64,000 nt of DNA from Pedobacter jejuensis (GTDB lineage: Bacteria > Bacteroidota > Bacteroidia > Sphingobacteriales > Sphingobacteriaceae). Each line of letters starts with the position of its first letter. Position 1 is the stretch's first letter. Made by a program: the position numbers and the translations under genes. Where the stretch lies: positions 219,495 to 283,494 of the forward strand of contig NZ_RBEE01000045.1 in the NCBI RefSeq assembly GCF_003725795.1, in the 5' to 3' direction. Of this stretch, positions 53,059 through 61,464 are shown one piece after another. Below the pieces are notes generated by a model. That model was not told the origin of the DNA and made no database searches. It was given only the letters and a program-made list of their open reading frames with translations.

Positions 53059-55500
53059 ATGAAAAATTTGTACAAAATATCTCTAATTTTTTTAGCCGTT
53101 ATCGCTTCATTGAATACGTATGCACAAACAACGCCAAAGGCAAATATTACAGGCGCAATCCTCGATGAAAACAAAAAACCTGCAGATTATGTAACTGTGG
53201 TTTTGTTCAAAGCATCAGACTCTAGCATTGTAAAAACTGGTTTTACAGACCCAAACGGATTATTCGGTTTTAACATTTCTGTACCAGGAAATTATTACTA
53301 CAAAGCCAGCAACATGGGTTACAAAACTGTTAAAAGCAAAATTGTAACTTTAACAGATGGAAATCAGAAGATAGATTTCGGAACTGTTCAATTGGTTTCA
53401 ACTACCGAAAATTTAAAGGAAGTGAACATTGCAGTCACTAAGCCATTAATCGAAAGAAAAATGGATAAAGTTGTGATGAATGTTTCGAGTAGCGCAATTA
53501 TGACGGGTTCTACTGCTTTAGAAGTTTTGCAAAAAGCACCTGGTGTTTCGGTTGATCAAAATGATAACATCTCTATGCAAGGCAAGCAAGGTGTTTTGAT
53601 ACAATTGGATGGAAAACAAACGTACATGAGCAATGCCGATGTGGCTAACTTACTTCGGAATATGCAAAGTTCGGAGATAGAAACCATTGAGTTAATTACA
53701 AATCCATCTTCAAAATACGATGCTTCGGGCAACTCCGGCATTATCAACATCAAAACCAAAAAAAGCAAAAACGGTGGTACAAACGGAAGCATCAATGCTA
53801 CTGCAGGTTATGGCAAAAATTTTAGAGGGAATGCAGGATTAAACCTTAACCATCGGACTCAAAAACTAAATATTTTTGGCAACTATAATTATGGTAGAAC
53901 TGAACGCGAAAATTTAATTGCCATAGATAGAATTTCAAATGGCACGCCTGATACCTATTTTATGCAAAGCGGAGTAAGTAACAGGAAACAACAAAACAAT
54001 AACTTTAAAGCTGGATTAGATTATTTCATCGATAAGAAAAACACAATTGGCTTATTGGTTAATGGATACTTTAACAATGGAACGGAAGCAGCAAAAAACA
54101 ATACTTTCATTGGTTCTTCTTTTCAAACAGTAGATTCTACTTTGCTATCAAACAGTCTACAAACCAATAAATACAATAACCTATCGTACAATTTAAATTA
54201 CAAATCTGTTTTAGATACGGCTGGCTCCGAACTTTCTGCCGATTTTGATTATTCTAAATACAATGGAAACGATGTCTCTGATTATGAAAACGACTATTTA
54301 TTACCCAATGGAAGTAGAATCCGTCCAATTAATTATACCCGAAATAATACACCTTCTAAAATAGACATTAAGGCTTTTAAGGTAGATTATAATGTTGCAT
54401 TAGGTAAAAGCATCAAATTAGAAGCAGGTGTAAAAAGCAGTTGGGTAAAAACGGATAATGATTTGCAGGCAGAAGAATTCATCAACAATTTGTGGCAAAA
54501 TGATATTCGCCGAAGCAATCAATTTGTTTACGACGAAAATGTAAATGCAGCTTATACAAATATTAATAAACAATTTAAGAATACAAGTATTCAACTTGGT
54601 TTAAGGGTAGAGCAAACCAATTCTACAGGAAATCTAATTACCACGAATACGATTGTTGAAAGAAGTTATTGGGATTTTTTCCCAACATTATTTGTTCAGC
54701 AAACTTTGAATAAAAACAACCAGCTAGGATTTTCTTACAGCCGTAGAATCGACCGACCAAGTTATGATGCCTTAAATCCATTTATATATTATTTAGATCA
54801 ATATACTTACAGCAAAGGGAATCCATTTCTAAAACCTCAATACACCAACAATGTAGAGTTGAGTTATACTTTTATGCAGAAATATATGCTTTCTATTGGT
54901 TATAGCAGAACTAATGATGTTATTACTGAAGTGCTCTTACCAGATGAAGCCCAGAAAGCTTTATATCAAACCAATGAAAACCTTGCAAAAAACATTAGCT
55001 ATAATGCCAATTTAAACATCCCGGTTAAAGTGGCCAAATGGTGGGAAATGAACAATAATTTAAACGTTTTCTATTTAAGTTTCGAAGCACCTGATTTAGC
55101 TGGAAGTGCTCTAAAAACCGGAAAAACATCTTTCCAGTTTAAATCGCAACAAAGCTTTACGATAGTTAGTGGATTTACAGCAGAACTAAACGGCAGCTAC
55201 GAATCTCCACTTGATTATGGTACGCTCAGCATAAAATCTAGGTATTCAATAGATGCCGGATTGAGTAAATCTTTAATGAATAAAAAAGCGAGTTTAAAAC
55301 TTGCCTTATCGGACGTGTTTAACACCTACAAAACTGATTTGTCGAGCGCATATCCTGGTTTAAAATATGATGTTCATCAAAAAAATGAAAGTCAAATTGG
55401 ACGAATAACTTTTACTTATCGGTTTGGTAAAAATGAAATTAAGCCCGCCCGCCGCCGTTCTACCGGAACAGAAGCAGAACAGAATAGGATGAAAAACTAA
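53059..55500 (+). CDS. TonB-dependent outer-membrane receptor, PF14905-type barrel
   Basis: An 813-residue outer-membrane protein. The signal peptide ends at LNTYAQ (residue 23). A carboxypeptidase-regulatory-like domain (~27-110, NITGAILDENKKPADYVTVV) is followed by a plug (~130-225, LEVLQKAPGVSVDQNDNISM and SGIINIKTKKSK) and a barrel characteristic of the 'outer membrane beta-barrel family' with NPFIYYLDQYTYSKGNPFL. No SusD partner follows, so it is not a Sus-type glycan importer; the ligand is unknown. It is preceded by a palindromic operator-like site. Confidence 0.88.
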   Translation: MKNLYKISLIFLAVIASLNTYAQTTPKANITGAILDENKKPADYVTVVLFKASDSSIVKTGFTDPNGLFGFNISVPGNYYYKASNMGYKTVKSKIVTLTDGNQKIDFGTVQLVSTTENLKEVNIAVTKPLIERKMDKVVMNVSSSAIMTGSTALEVLQKAPGVSVDQNDNISMQGKQGVLIQLDGKQTYMSNADVANLLRNMQSSEIETIELITNPSSKYDASGNSGIINIKTKKSKNGGTNGSINATAGYGKNFRGNAGLNLNHRTQKLNIFGNYNYGRTERENLIAIDRISNGTPDTYFMQSGVSNRKQQNNNFKAGLDYFIDKKNTIGLLVNGYFNNGTEAAKNNTFIGSSFQTVDSTLLSNSLQTNKYNNLSYNLNYKSVLDTAGSELSADFDYSKYNGNDVSDYENDYLLPNGSRIRPINYTRNNTPSKIDIKAFKVDYNVALGKSIKLEAGVKSSWVKTDNDLQAEEFINNLWQNDIRRSNQFVYDENVNAAYTNINKQFKNTSIQLGLRVEQTNSTGNLITTNTIVERSYWDFFPTLFVQQTLNKNNQLGFSYSRRIDRPSYDALNPFIYYLDQYTYSKGNPFLKPQYTNNVELSYTFMQKYMLSIGYSRTNDVITEVLLPDEAQKALYQTNENLAKNISYNANLNIPVKVAKWWEMNNNLNVFYLSFEAPDLAGSALKTGKTSFQFKSQQSFTIVSGFTAELNGSYESPLDYGTLSIKSRYSIDAGLSKSLMNKKASLKLALSDVFNTYKTDLSSAYPGLKYDVHQKNESQIGRITFTYRFGKNEIKPARRRSTGTEAEQNRMKN

Positions 55501-55570
55501 TTGTTAGAGAGGAGTTTTTTCTTTATAAAAACCACATGATTTGTGCTTAACTATAAAAATTGAAATATTA

Positions 55571-55943
55571 ATGCCGTCGGCTGAAGCCGGACGGCAATGA
55601 ATAGCTGTTATTTCGATTAACAGCAGGGAGAGTATTTTGATAAATTACAAACTCCATGTAAATAATAGAGCCAATTCTCTGTTTACTCAAAGACCGTTGA
55701 TAAAAAAGATATAAACAACTATAATTAGCCATTTATAATTCATTGCCGTCTGGCTTTAGCCGGACGGCAATGAATAGCTGTTATTTCGATTAATAGCAGG
55801 GAGAGTATTTTGGTAAATTACAAAATCCATGTAAACCATAGAGCCAATTCTCTGTTTCCTCAAAGACCGTTGATAAAAAAGATATAAACAACTATAATTA
55901 GCCATTTATAATTCATTGCCGTCTGGCTTTAGCCGGACGGCAA
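55571..55943. repeat. 173-bp tandem duplication with GC-rich hairpins
   Basis: Three copies of a hairpin (TTGCCGTCTGGCTTTAGCCG and on; first copy variant) lie at 55571-55597, 55743-55770 and 55916-55943 with an exact period of 173 bp. Between them two nearly identical segments (CAGCAGGGAGAGTATTTTG and CTCAAAGACCGTTGATAAAA) differ at only a few positions. The 475-bp gap between the receptor and carB contains no gene. Confidence 0.9.
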
Positions 55944-55945
55944 AA

Positions 55946-55971
55946 AAAGGGCGATGTTTCCATCGCCCTTT
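55946..55971. terminator. Bidirectional terminator at the end of carB
   Basis: An 11-bp perfect stem AAAGGGCGATG / CATCGCCCTTT with loop TTTC, 5 bp past the carB stop on the minus strand; A-runs on the left give U-residues for the minus-strand transcript. Confidence 0.85.
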
Positions 55972-55975
55972 GCTA

Positions 55976-58813
55976 TTATTTACTCAAATACATTGATTTA
56001 TCTTTATAAAGCTTGCGGAAATATGGGTCTTCCAAATCCTTAATGAAACGAATCGCCTCACCAGTAGATTTCATTTCCGGACCTAACTCTTTCGTAACTT
56101 CCGGGAATTTCTCGTAAGAGAAAACAGGTTCTTTAATGGCATAACCTTTTAGTTTACGTTCGATGGTAAAATCTTTCAATTTCGCCACACCCAACATAAT
56201 TTTCGCTGCAATATTGATGTATGGAACATCATAAGCTTTTGCGATAAAAGGAACCGTACGAGATGCTCTTGGGTTTGCTTCAATTACATAAACCTTCTCA
56301 TCTTTAATGGCGAACTGGATGTTTAATAATCCAATAACATTTAAAGCTTTGGCAATTTTAATCGAGTATTCTTCCATCGATTTGGTTACCTTTTCTGATA
56401 AGCTGAATGTTGGCAAAACCGCAAATGAATCTCCAGAGTGAATACCTGCAGGCTCGATGTGTTCCATCATACCTACGATGTGCACATCGTCTCCATCAGA
56501 GATGGAATCAGATTCTGCTTCTTCTGCTCTATCTAAAAAGTGGTCAATCAAAACCCTGTTTCCTGGTAAATCACCCAATAATTTTACAACTGCTTTTTCT
56601 AAATCTTCGTCATTAATTACAATGCTCATTCCTTGTCCGCCTAAAACGTAGCTCGGGCGAACCAAAACCGGATAACCCACTTCGTTTGCTACAACAATGG
56701 CTTCCTCTGCATTTTCTGCAACACCGTAACGTGGATAAGGAATATCCAACTCTTTTAACAAATCAGAAAAACGACCGCGGTCTTCGGCAATATCCATATT
56801 CTCGAAAGATGTACCGATAATTCTGATGCCTTTTTCTTTAAGTTTCTCAGCCATTTTAAGTGCCGTTTGTCCACCCAACTGCACAATAACACCCATTGGT
56901 TTTTCCAATTCGATTATCTCACGAACATGTTCCCAAAAAACCGGCTCGAAATATAATTTATCGGCCATATTAAAATCTGTAGAAACCGTTTCTGGGTTAC
57001 AGTTAATCATGATGGCTTCAATTCCAGATTCTTTTGCAGCCAACAAGCCGTGTACACAAGAGTAATCAAATTCTATACCTTGCCCAATGCGATTCGGACC
57101 AGAACCTAAGACAATAACTTTTTTGTTGTTAGATGGAATAGATTCGTTTTCTTCATCAAAAGATGAATAATAATATGGTGTTTTAGCCGGGAACTCCGCA
57201 GCACAAGTATCAACCATTTTATAAACGCGGTTAATTCCTAATGCTTTACGTCTGTCATAAACCTCATCTTCGGTAACATTTCCAAGCAACCAGGCAATCT
57301 GAATATCAGAGAAACCTTTTTGTTTCAAGTTCATGAAGAAATCCTGAGGGATATTATTTAACGAATATCTTTTCAGTTCAGTTTCTAAAAGAACTAAATC
57401 CTGAATTTGATTCAAAAACCATTTATCAATTTTAGTCACCTTGCGGATAGATTCCAAAGGCACACCCATTGTCATGGCATCTTTTATTAAAAACAAACGG
57501 TTCCATGAGGCATGCTCTAAACCGTCCATAATTTCTTCTATGTTACGCACTTGTCTGCCATCGGCGCCTAAACCTGCACGGCCTATCTCTAAACTCTGAC
57601 AAGCTTTTTGCAAGGCTTCGATAAAAGTACGACCAATCGCCATTACCTCACCAACCGATTTCATTTGCAAACCAAGCTCTTTATTGGCTCCTTTAAATTT
57701 ATCGAAATTCCAACGCGGAATTTTAACGATAACGTAATCTAAAGTAGGCTCAAAATATGCTGAAGTTGTTTTTGTGATTTGATTTTCGATTTCATCTAAG
57801 TTATAACCGATGGCCAGTTTTGCTGCAATTTTAGCGATAGGATAACCTGTTGCTTTACTTGCTAGCGCTGATGAACGGGATACACGAGGATTAATTTCGA
57901 TGGCGATGATTTCATCATTGGCAGGATTTACCGAGAACTGAACGTTACAACCACCAGCAAAATTTCCGATGGCTCGCATCATTTTTATCGCCTGGTTACG
58001 CATGTCCTGGTAACAACGGTCAGATAAAGTCATTGCTGGTGCAACCGTAATCGAATCTCCGGTGTGAATACCCATTGGGTCGAAGTTTTCGATTGAGCAA
58101 ATGATAATTACATTATCATTGCTATCTCTCAAAAGTTCTAACTCATATTCTTTCCAGCCTAAAACAGCTTTTTCTACTAAAACCTCATGCGTAGGAGAAG
58201 CTTCTAAACCGCGTTTAAGTGCAGCATCAAATTCTTCTTTTTTATGTACAAAACCACCACCAGAACCACCTAAAGTGTATGATGGACGAATTACCAGTGG
58301 ATAACCGATTTCCTGAGCGGCCTCTTTACCTTCTAAAAACGAGTTAGCAATTTTTGATTGTGCTACGCCAACGCCAATATCAACCATTAACTGGCGGAAA
58401 CATTCGCGGTTTTCAGTTTTCTCAATCGCGTCAACATCTACTCCAACAACTTTAACACCGTACTTTTCCCAAACACCACGTTCTTCTGCTTCCTTACAAA
58501 GGTTTAACGCTGTTTGTCCACCCATGGTAGGCAATACCGCATCAATTCTAGGCAAATCAGGAGAATCGATGTGTTCCTGTAAAATAACTTCTATTGAATC
58601 AACAGATAGCGGACGAAGATATACATGGTCGCCGATAACTTTATCCGTCATAATCGTAGCCGGATTCGAGTTAATAATGGAAACGGTTATTCCTTCTTCT
58701 TTTAAGGATAACGCTGCTTGCGAACCGGAGTAATCAAATTCGCAGGCTTGGCCAATAATAATTGGTCCTGATCCGATAATCAATACTGAGCGAATGGAGG
58801 TGTCTTTAGGCAT
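55976..58813 (-). CDS. carB: Carbamoyl-phosphate synthase large subunit, short form
   Basis: Start set at 58813 (MPKDTSIRSVLIIGSGPII), giving 945 residues; the in-frame ATG at 58876 adds an atypical leader. Both synthetase halves are present, each with ATP-grasp signatures: SGPIIIGQACEFDYSG with GGSGGGFV in the first, and GSGPNRIGQGIEFDYS with YVLGGQGMSIV in the second. The protein stops at GEAIRFIKDLEDPYFRKLYK, about where the E. coli enzyme begins its C-terminal MGS-like domain (E. coli length 1073). The UMP/ornithine regulatory domain is thus missing. carA is not in the window. Confidence 0.94.
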   Translation of the reverse strand: MPKDTSIRSVLIIGSGPIIIGQACEFDYSGSQAALSLKEEGITVSIINSNPATIMTDKVIGDHVYLRPLSVDSIEVILQEHIDSPDLPRIDAVLPTMGGQTALNLCKEAEERGVWEKYGVKVVGVDVDAIEKTENRECFRQLMVDIGVGVAQSKIANSFLEGKEAAQEIGYPLVIRPSYTLGGSGGGFVHKKEEFDAALKRGLEASPTHEVLVEKAVLGWKEYELELLRDSNDNVIIICSIENFDPMGIHTGDSITVAPAMTLSDRCYQDMRNQAIKMMRAIGNFAGGCNVQFSVNPANDEIIAIEINPRVSRSSALASKATGYPIAKIAAKLAIGYNLDEIENQITKTTSAYFEPTLDYVIVKIPRWNFDKFKGANKELGLQMKSVGEVMAIGRTFIEALQKACQSLEIGRAGLGADGRQVRNIEEIMDGLEHASWNRLFLIKDAMTMGVPLESIRKVTKIDKWFLNQIQDLVLLETELKRYSLNNIPQDFFMNLKQKGFSDIQIAWLLGNVTEDEVYDRRKALGINRVYKMVDTCAAEFPAKTPYYYSSFDEENESIPSNNKKVIVLGSGPNRIGQGIEFDYSCVHGLLAAKESGIEAIMINCNPETVSTDFNMADKLYFEPVFWEHVREIIELEKPMGVIVQLGGQTALKMAEKLKEKGIRIIGTSFENMDIAEDRGRFSDLLKELDIPYPRYGVAENAEEAIVVANEVGYPVLVRPSYVLGGQGMSIVINDEDLEKAVVKLLGDLPGNRVLIDHFLDRAEEAESDSISDGDDVHIVGMMEHIEPAGIHSGDSFAVLPTFSLSEKVTKSMEEYSIKIAKALNVIGLLNIQFAIKDEKVYVIEANPRASRTVPFIAKAYDVPYINIAAKIMLGVAKLKDFTIERKLKGYAIKEPVFSYEKFPEVTKELGPEMKSTGEAIRFIKDLEDPYFRKLYKDKSMYLSK

Positions 58814-58927
58814 GATAAAGCTTAATACAGTAATTAAATTTCTAAAGTGTAAGTTCTTGTTAGAACCATGAAGCAAGAAGGTTTTTTGCTTTTATAAGAA
58901 GAAAATCCCAACTGTTCTGTCGGGATG

Positions 58928-58935
58928 CAAAGATA
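58928..58935 (-). promoter_or_regulatory. -7 promoter element of carB
   Basis: The minus strand reads TATCTTTG, a perfect TAnnTTTG match. Transcription would begin near 58921 and the leader would carry a hairpin (ATCCCGAC, loop, GTTGGGAT) at about 58905-58926. Confidence 0.45.
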
Positions 58936-58976
58936 CACGTTTAGAAGTATTTTAAGCCGATTATTTTAAAATAAAA

Positions 58977-58999
58977 AAGAGGGTTTGTAAAGCCCTCTT
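58977..58999 (-). terminator. Rho-independent terminator upstream of carB
   Basis: A 7-bp stem AAGAGGG / CCCTCTT with a TTTGTAAAG loop, followed on the minus strand by T-rich sequence. It ends the gene at 59027-59344 before the carB promoter. Confidence 0.75.
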
Positions 59000-59026
59000 A
59001 TGTAAATTATTCTTTTGTAATAAATA

Positions 59027-59344
59027 CTATTGCTGCAATTTTATTTCGCCCAAATCAGTTGTTGCACTATCTTTTACTGCAACATTTTCTATGGTTGCAT
59101 CCTTATAGGGTGCATTACCTTTAATCCAAACTTTATAAACACCTTCTTTGAGGTTAATAAATGTAAACGCTCCGCTATTTAATTCAGCTCTTACCGTATC
59201 GGTACCAGCCACTAAAGCGACTGCCGATACACCTTCGGGTGGCGTAATCTTTCCAGTAATTCCACCAACTCTAATATTTGTAAAGGCAAACGCCACGAAT
59301 GATAATAGTACAATAGCGACCAGACTTTTATTCAATTTTTTCAT
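59027..59344 (-). CDS. Small secreted carboxypeptidase-regulatory-like protein
   Basis: Start set at 59344 (MKKLNKSLVAIVLLSFVAFA), giving 105 residues with a signal peptide to about residue 20. The mature part is one beta-sandwich of the carboxypeptidase-regulatory-like type (GGITGKITPPEGVSAVALVA, TFINLKEGVYKVWIKG, NVAVKDSATTDLGEIKL). Such free-standing domains are common in Bacteroidota envelopes and of unknown role. Terminated at 58977-58999. Confidence 0.75.
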   Translation of the reverse strand: MKKLNKSLVAIVLLSFVAFAFTNIRVGGITGKITPPEGVSAVALVAGTDTVRAELNSGAFTFINLKEGVYKVWIKGNAPYKDATIENVAVKDSATTDLGEIKLQQ

Positions 59345-59591
59345 AACAAAGGGATTTTTGATTTGATTACAATACGATATAATTTTCAAAAGTTAAATTA
59401 TGTTAAATATAAACCCAAATTTCTATACAAAGTTTGCTAAAACGAACAAATATTTAGGCTTCGTACTAACAAATAGACAATAGAAAACGAAAAATTGTAA
59501 GCTTTTTTAAGCTTTAAACGCAGATTATCTAAATTTTTCCTTGAAACTCACGGTAGTGGTCATATATACGTCACGAAACGGATAGGAAGTG

Positions 59592-59606
59592 ATTATTGGC
59601 AATAAT
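59592..59606. promoter_or_regulatory. 15-bp palindrome upstream of the pnuC leader
   Basis: ATTATTG-G-CAATAAT is a perfect 7-1-7 palindrome in the 450-bp gap between the divergent small secreted protein and pnuC. It could be an operator for the pnuC side transcript. No regulator of matching specificity is nearby. Confidence 0.35.
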
Positions 59607-59643
59607 GTTGTAATAAGCTGAATGTATTTGCGTTTTGTAAATA

Positions 59644-59759
59644 CTTTAGTTCAATCTAAAGCTTCCTCGCGGAGTAGTTAACCGCAATGAGGATTTCTTC
59701 ATAAATAGTTTGTTTGGTTTATTATCCGGTCAGAGGAGCCCTCCTCGACCGGATTTTTT
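59644..59759 (+). ncRNA. Candidate structured RNA ending in a terminator, upstream of pnuC
   Basis: Three consecutive hairpins are visible: CTTTAG/CTAAAG (59644-59661), TCCTC-GCGG/CCGC-aat-GAGGA (59664-59693), and a strong terminator TCCGGTC-a-GAGGA-gccc-TCCTC-GACCGGA (59725-59753) followed by six T. No plus-strand gene lies upstream, so the terminator must end a separate small RNA or act as an attenuator for pnuC. The GAGGA/CCTC arms of hairpins two and three could pair alternatively. A one-mismatch -7 element (TGTATTTG) lies at 59623. The RNA class is not recognised. Confidence 0.45.
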
Positions 59760-59780
59760 CTTTAATCGCCTTTTTGTTTC

Positions 59781-59788
59781 TATTTTTG
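59781..59788 (+). promoter_or_regulatory. -7 promoter element directly before pnuC
   Basis: TATTTTTG, a perfect TAnnTTTG match, lies 6 bp before the chosen pnuC ATG (59795) and after the terminator at 59725-59759. A leaderless pnuC transcript is therefore possible, with the structured RNA being an independent transcript. Confidence 0.45.
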
Positions 59789-59794
59789 AATACA

Positions 59795-60412
59795 ATGATA
59801 TTAACAGCGAGTTCATTCCTGCAATTTTTAATCAACCAATTCGAACACACCTCATGGCTCGAATGGATAGCAGTTATTACCGGGTTTATCTGTATTTACC
59901 TGGCTGCAAAAGAAAGCATCTGGAACTGGCCGATATCTTTAATTAGCGTAACGGCCTACGGATTTTTATTTTACAAGGAAGCTATGTACGGCGATATGAC
60001 GCTTCAAATGTATTTCCTTTTTACCGGTTTTTACGGCTGGTATTTTTGGTTAAGCAAAAAAGCTGAAACACAAAAACCAATAACATTATTAAACTTGCGA
60101 GGTTGGGTAATTTCTATAATTTCCATTGCTTTATTAAGTTTATTTTTAGGTTGGTTTATGTCGAAATATACCAATAGCACTGTACCATATACCGATGGCT
60201 TTTGTACATCGGTAAGTTTTGTTGCCCAAATCTTATTAACCAGAAAAATTTTGCAAAATTGGCTATTATGGATTTTTGTTAACATCTGTTACGTACCATT
60301 ATTTCTTTATAAACATTTAAATTTAAGCGCAATTTTATATTTTGTATTAATTACAATCGCTTTAAAAGGCTACTTAGATTGGAGAAAAAAATTTCGTGAA
60401 CAAATCAATTAA
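59795..60412 (+). CDS. pnuC: PnuC-family vitamin/cofactor-precursor transporter
   Basis: The start is set at 59795 (MILTASSFLQFLINQ), 205 residues; the frame extends upstream to 59714, but that part would translate a terminator hairpin. About seven TM helices, with the family motifs ESIWNWPISLISVTAYGFLF and MQMYFLFTGFYGWYFW-like segment near residue 75-95. PnuC proteins carry nicotinamide riboside; related PnuT proteins carry thiamine. The overlapping NadR-type kinase gene favours nicotinamide riboside, but the TPP riboswitch and receptor just downstream leave thiamine open. The stop overlaps the next gene by 17 bp. Confidence 0.85.
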   Translation: MILTASSFLQFLINQFEHTSWLEWIAVITGFICIYLAAKESIWNWPISLISVTAYGFLFYKEAMYGDMTLQMYFLFTGFYGWYFWLSKKAETQKPITLLNLRGWVISIISIALLSLFLGWFMSKYTNSTVPYTDGFCTSVSFVAQILLTRKILQNWLLWIFVNICYVPLFLYKHLNLSAILYFVLITIALKGYLDWRKKFREQIN

Positions 60413-60926
60413 AAAAATTGCTATTGTAGGTCCTGAAAGCACAGGCAAATCTACCATGTCTCAACTCCTTGCGAAACACTATAAAGTTTCCTGGGTGCCC
60501 GAATACGCCCGCTATTATTGCGAAAATTTAACAGCAACATACACTATACAAGATGAGGTAAACATGTTTTACGGACAGATAGCTTTGGAAGACGCAATAT
60601 TAACAACTACGGAAAATGAATTTATAATTTGCGACACAACATTTGTTACCGTTAAAATATGGAGCGATGAAATGTTAGGCGAAACACCTCAAATTGTGTT
60701 GGATGCCTTACCAAAAAGGCCATACGACCTCTATCTTTTAATGGATATTGATTTGCCTTGGCAAGATGACCCTTTACGCGATTTCCCAAACCAAAGGGAA
60801 TATTTTATGGAAGTTTGGCATAAAGAACTTAAAGCTTTAAATGCAAATTATAAAGTAGTTAGCGGTATTGGGGATATTAGGATTAAAAATGCCATCGCAA
60901 CAATTGATGATTTTTTACATCCTTAA
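60396..60926 (+). CDS. NadR-type ribosylnicotinamide kinase-like ATPase
   Basis: A 176-residue P-loop kinase with a GTG start inside the pnuC end. The Walker A is GPESTGKST (12-20), followed by WVPEYARYYCEN, the CDTTFVTVKIW segment and LMDIDLPWQDDPLRDFPNQR. These match the kinase domain of NadR, which phosphorylates nicotinamide riboside; the adenylyltransferase and HTH domains of full NadR are absent. Coupled to pnuC, it would trap the imported nucleoside by phosphorylation. Confidence 0.82.
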   Translation: MNKSIKKIAIVGPESTGKSTMSQLLAKHYKVSWVPEYARYYCENLTATYTIQDEVNMFYGQIALEDAILTTTENEFIICDTTFVTVKIWSDEMLGETPQIVLDALPKRPYDLYLLMDIDLPWQDDPLRDFPNQREYFMEVWHKELKALNANYKVVSGIGDIRIKNAIATIDDFLHP

Positions 60927-61210
60927 TTTTTTGGAAAGCAACTGCAGTAATACTATTAAAATACCTTCCCGCCCCGGCTTCTGCCCCAATGAAAAATTGG
61001 TGGCATCTCGCTTTGGTCGGGTTTAGGCGGCTAAAAATGGCAGTACTATTAGGGGTAAAATAAACCCGATTGAAACGGAAAACAAAAGCTTCTTCTGCTT
61101 TTTTTGGAGAGTAAAGCGGGACAGAAACTTACCGATAGCTGTAGAAAACTGCTTTTCTAAAATTAAAAAGCATCAATATATTTTTTCTGCTGTATTGTTA
61201 AAATATTTTC
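60927..61210. other. Noncoding region before the TPP riboswitch
   Basis: No gene is seen in this stretch. It is locally GC-richer and contains the segments CTTCCCGCCCCGGCTTCTGC and AAACCCGATTGAAACGGAAA plus AAGCGGGACAGAAACTT, which resemble dispersed noncoding repeats of related genomes (from memory). Confidence 0.4.
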
Positions 61211-61218
61211 TACATTTG
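61211..61218 (+). promoter_or_regulatory. -7 promoter element of the TPP-riboswitch transcript
   Basis: TACATTTG, a perfect TAnnTTTG match, lies 11 bp before the first conserved riboswitch base, so transcription would start right at the aptamer. Confidence 0.55.
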
Positions 61219-61228
61219 CCACATCATT

Positions 61229-61400
61229 AGGGGGTGCCTTGTTTGTTATAAACACAAAAACGGGCTGAGATCATACCCATTTTGGAGTTGAAAGTTAAAC
61301 GTTATAAGTTATAAGTGAACAACCACTTAAAACTTAAAACCTACAACTTAAAACTTTAAATGCACCTGATCCGGGTAATGCCGGCGTAGGGATTGGAGTT
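61229..61400 (+). promoter_or_regulatory. TPP (thi-box) riboswitch with expanded J2/4
   Basis: All conserved aptamer blocks are present in order: GGGGTGCC (61230-), GGCTGAGATCATACCCA (61263-) and CACCTGATCCGGGTAATGCC followed by GGCGTAGGGA. Between the ACCC of P2 and the P4 strand, usually a few nt apart, about 80 nt are inserted, including a hairpin at 61291-61360 with arms AAAGTT..AAGTTATAAGTG and CACTTAAAACTT..AACTTT. The riboswitch lies 65-70 bp before the TonB receptor start, so it should repress the receptor when thiamine pyrophosphate is high. Confidence 0.92.
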
Positions 61401-61464
61401 ATGGAAGTTTAACTGAAATCGGGAGTACCCCTATTTCCGATGGGTTTAACTAAACAATTAAAAA

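Noticed and set aside
59644..59759. SRP RNA or other named housekeeping RNA
   Set aside because: The conserved SRP GGAAG/AGCAGCC core and other diagnostic motifs I know are missing; 6S RNA could not be confirmed or excluded without a covariance search.
59714..59794. Upstream start for PnuC
   Set aside because: It would translate through a strong terminator hairpin and U-tract; the ATG at 59795 follows a perfect -7 element and begins the first membrane helix.
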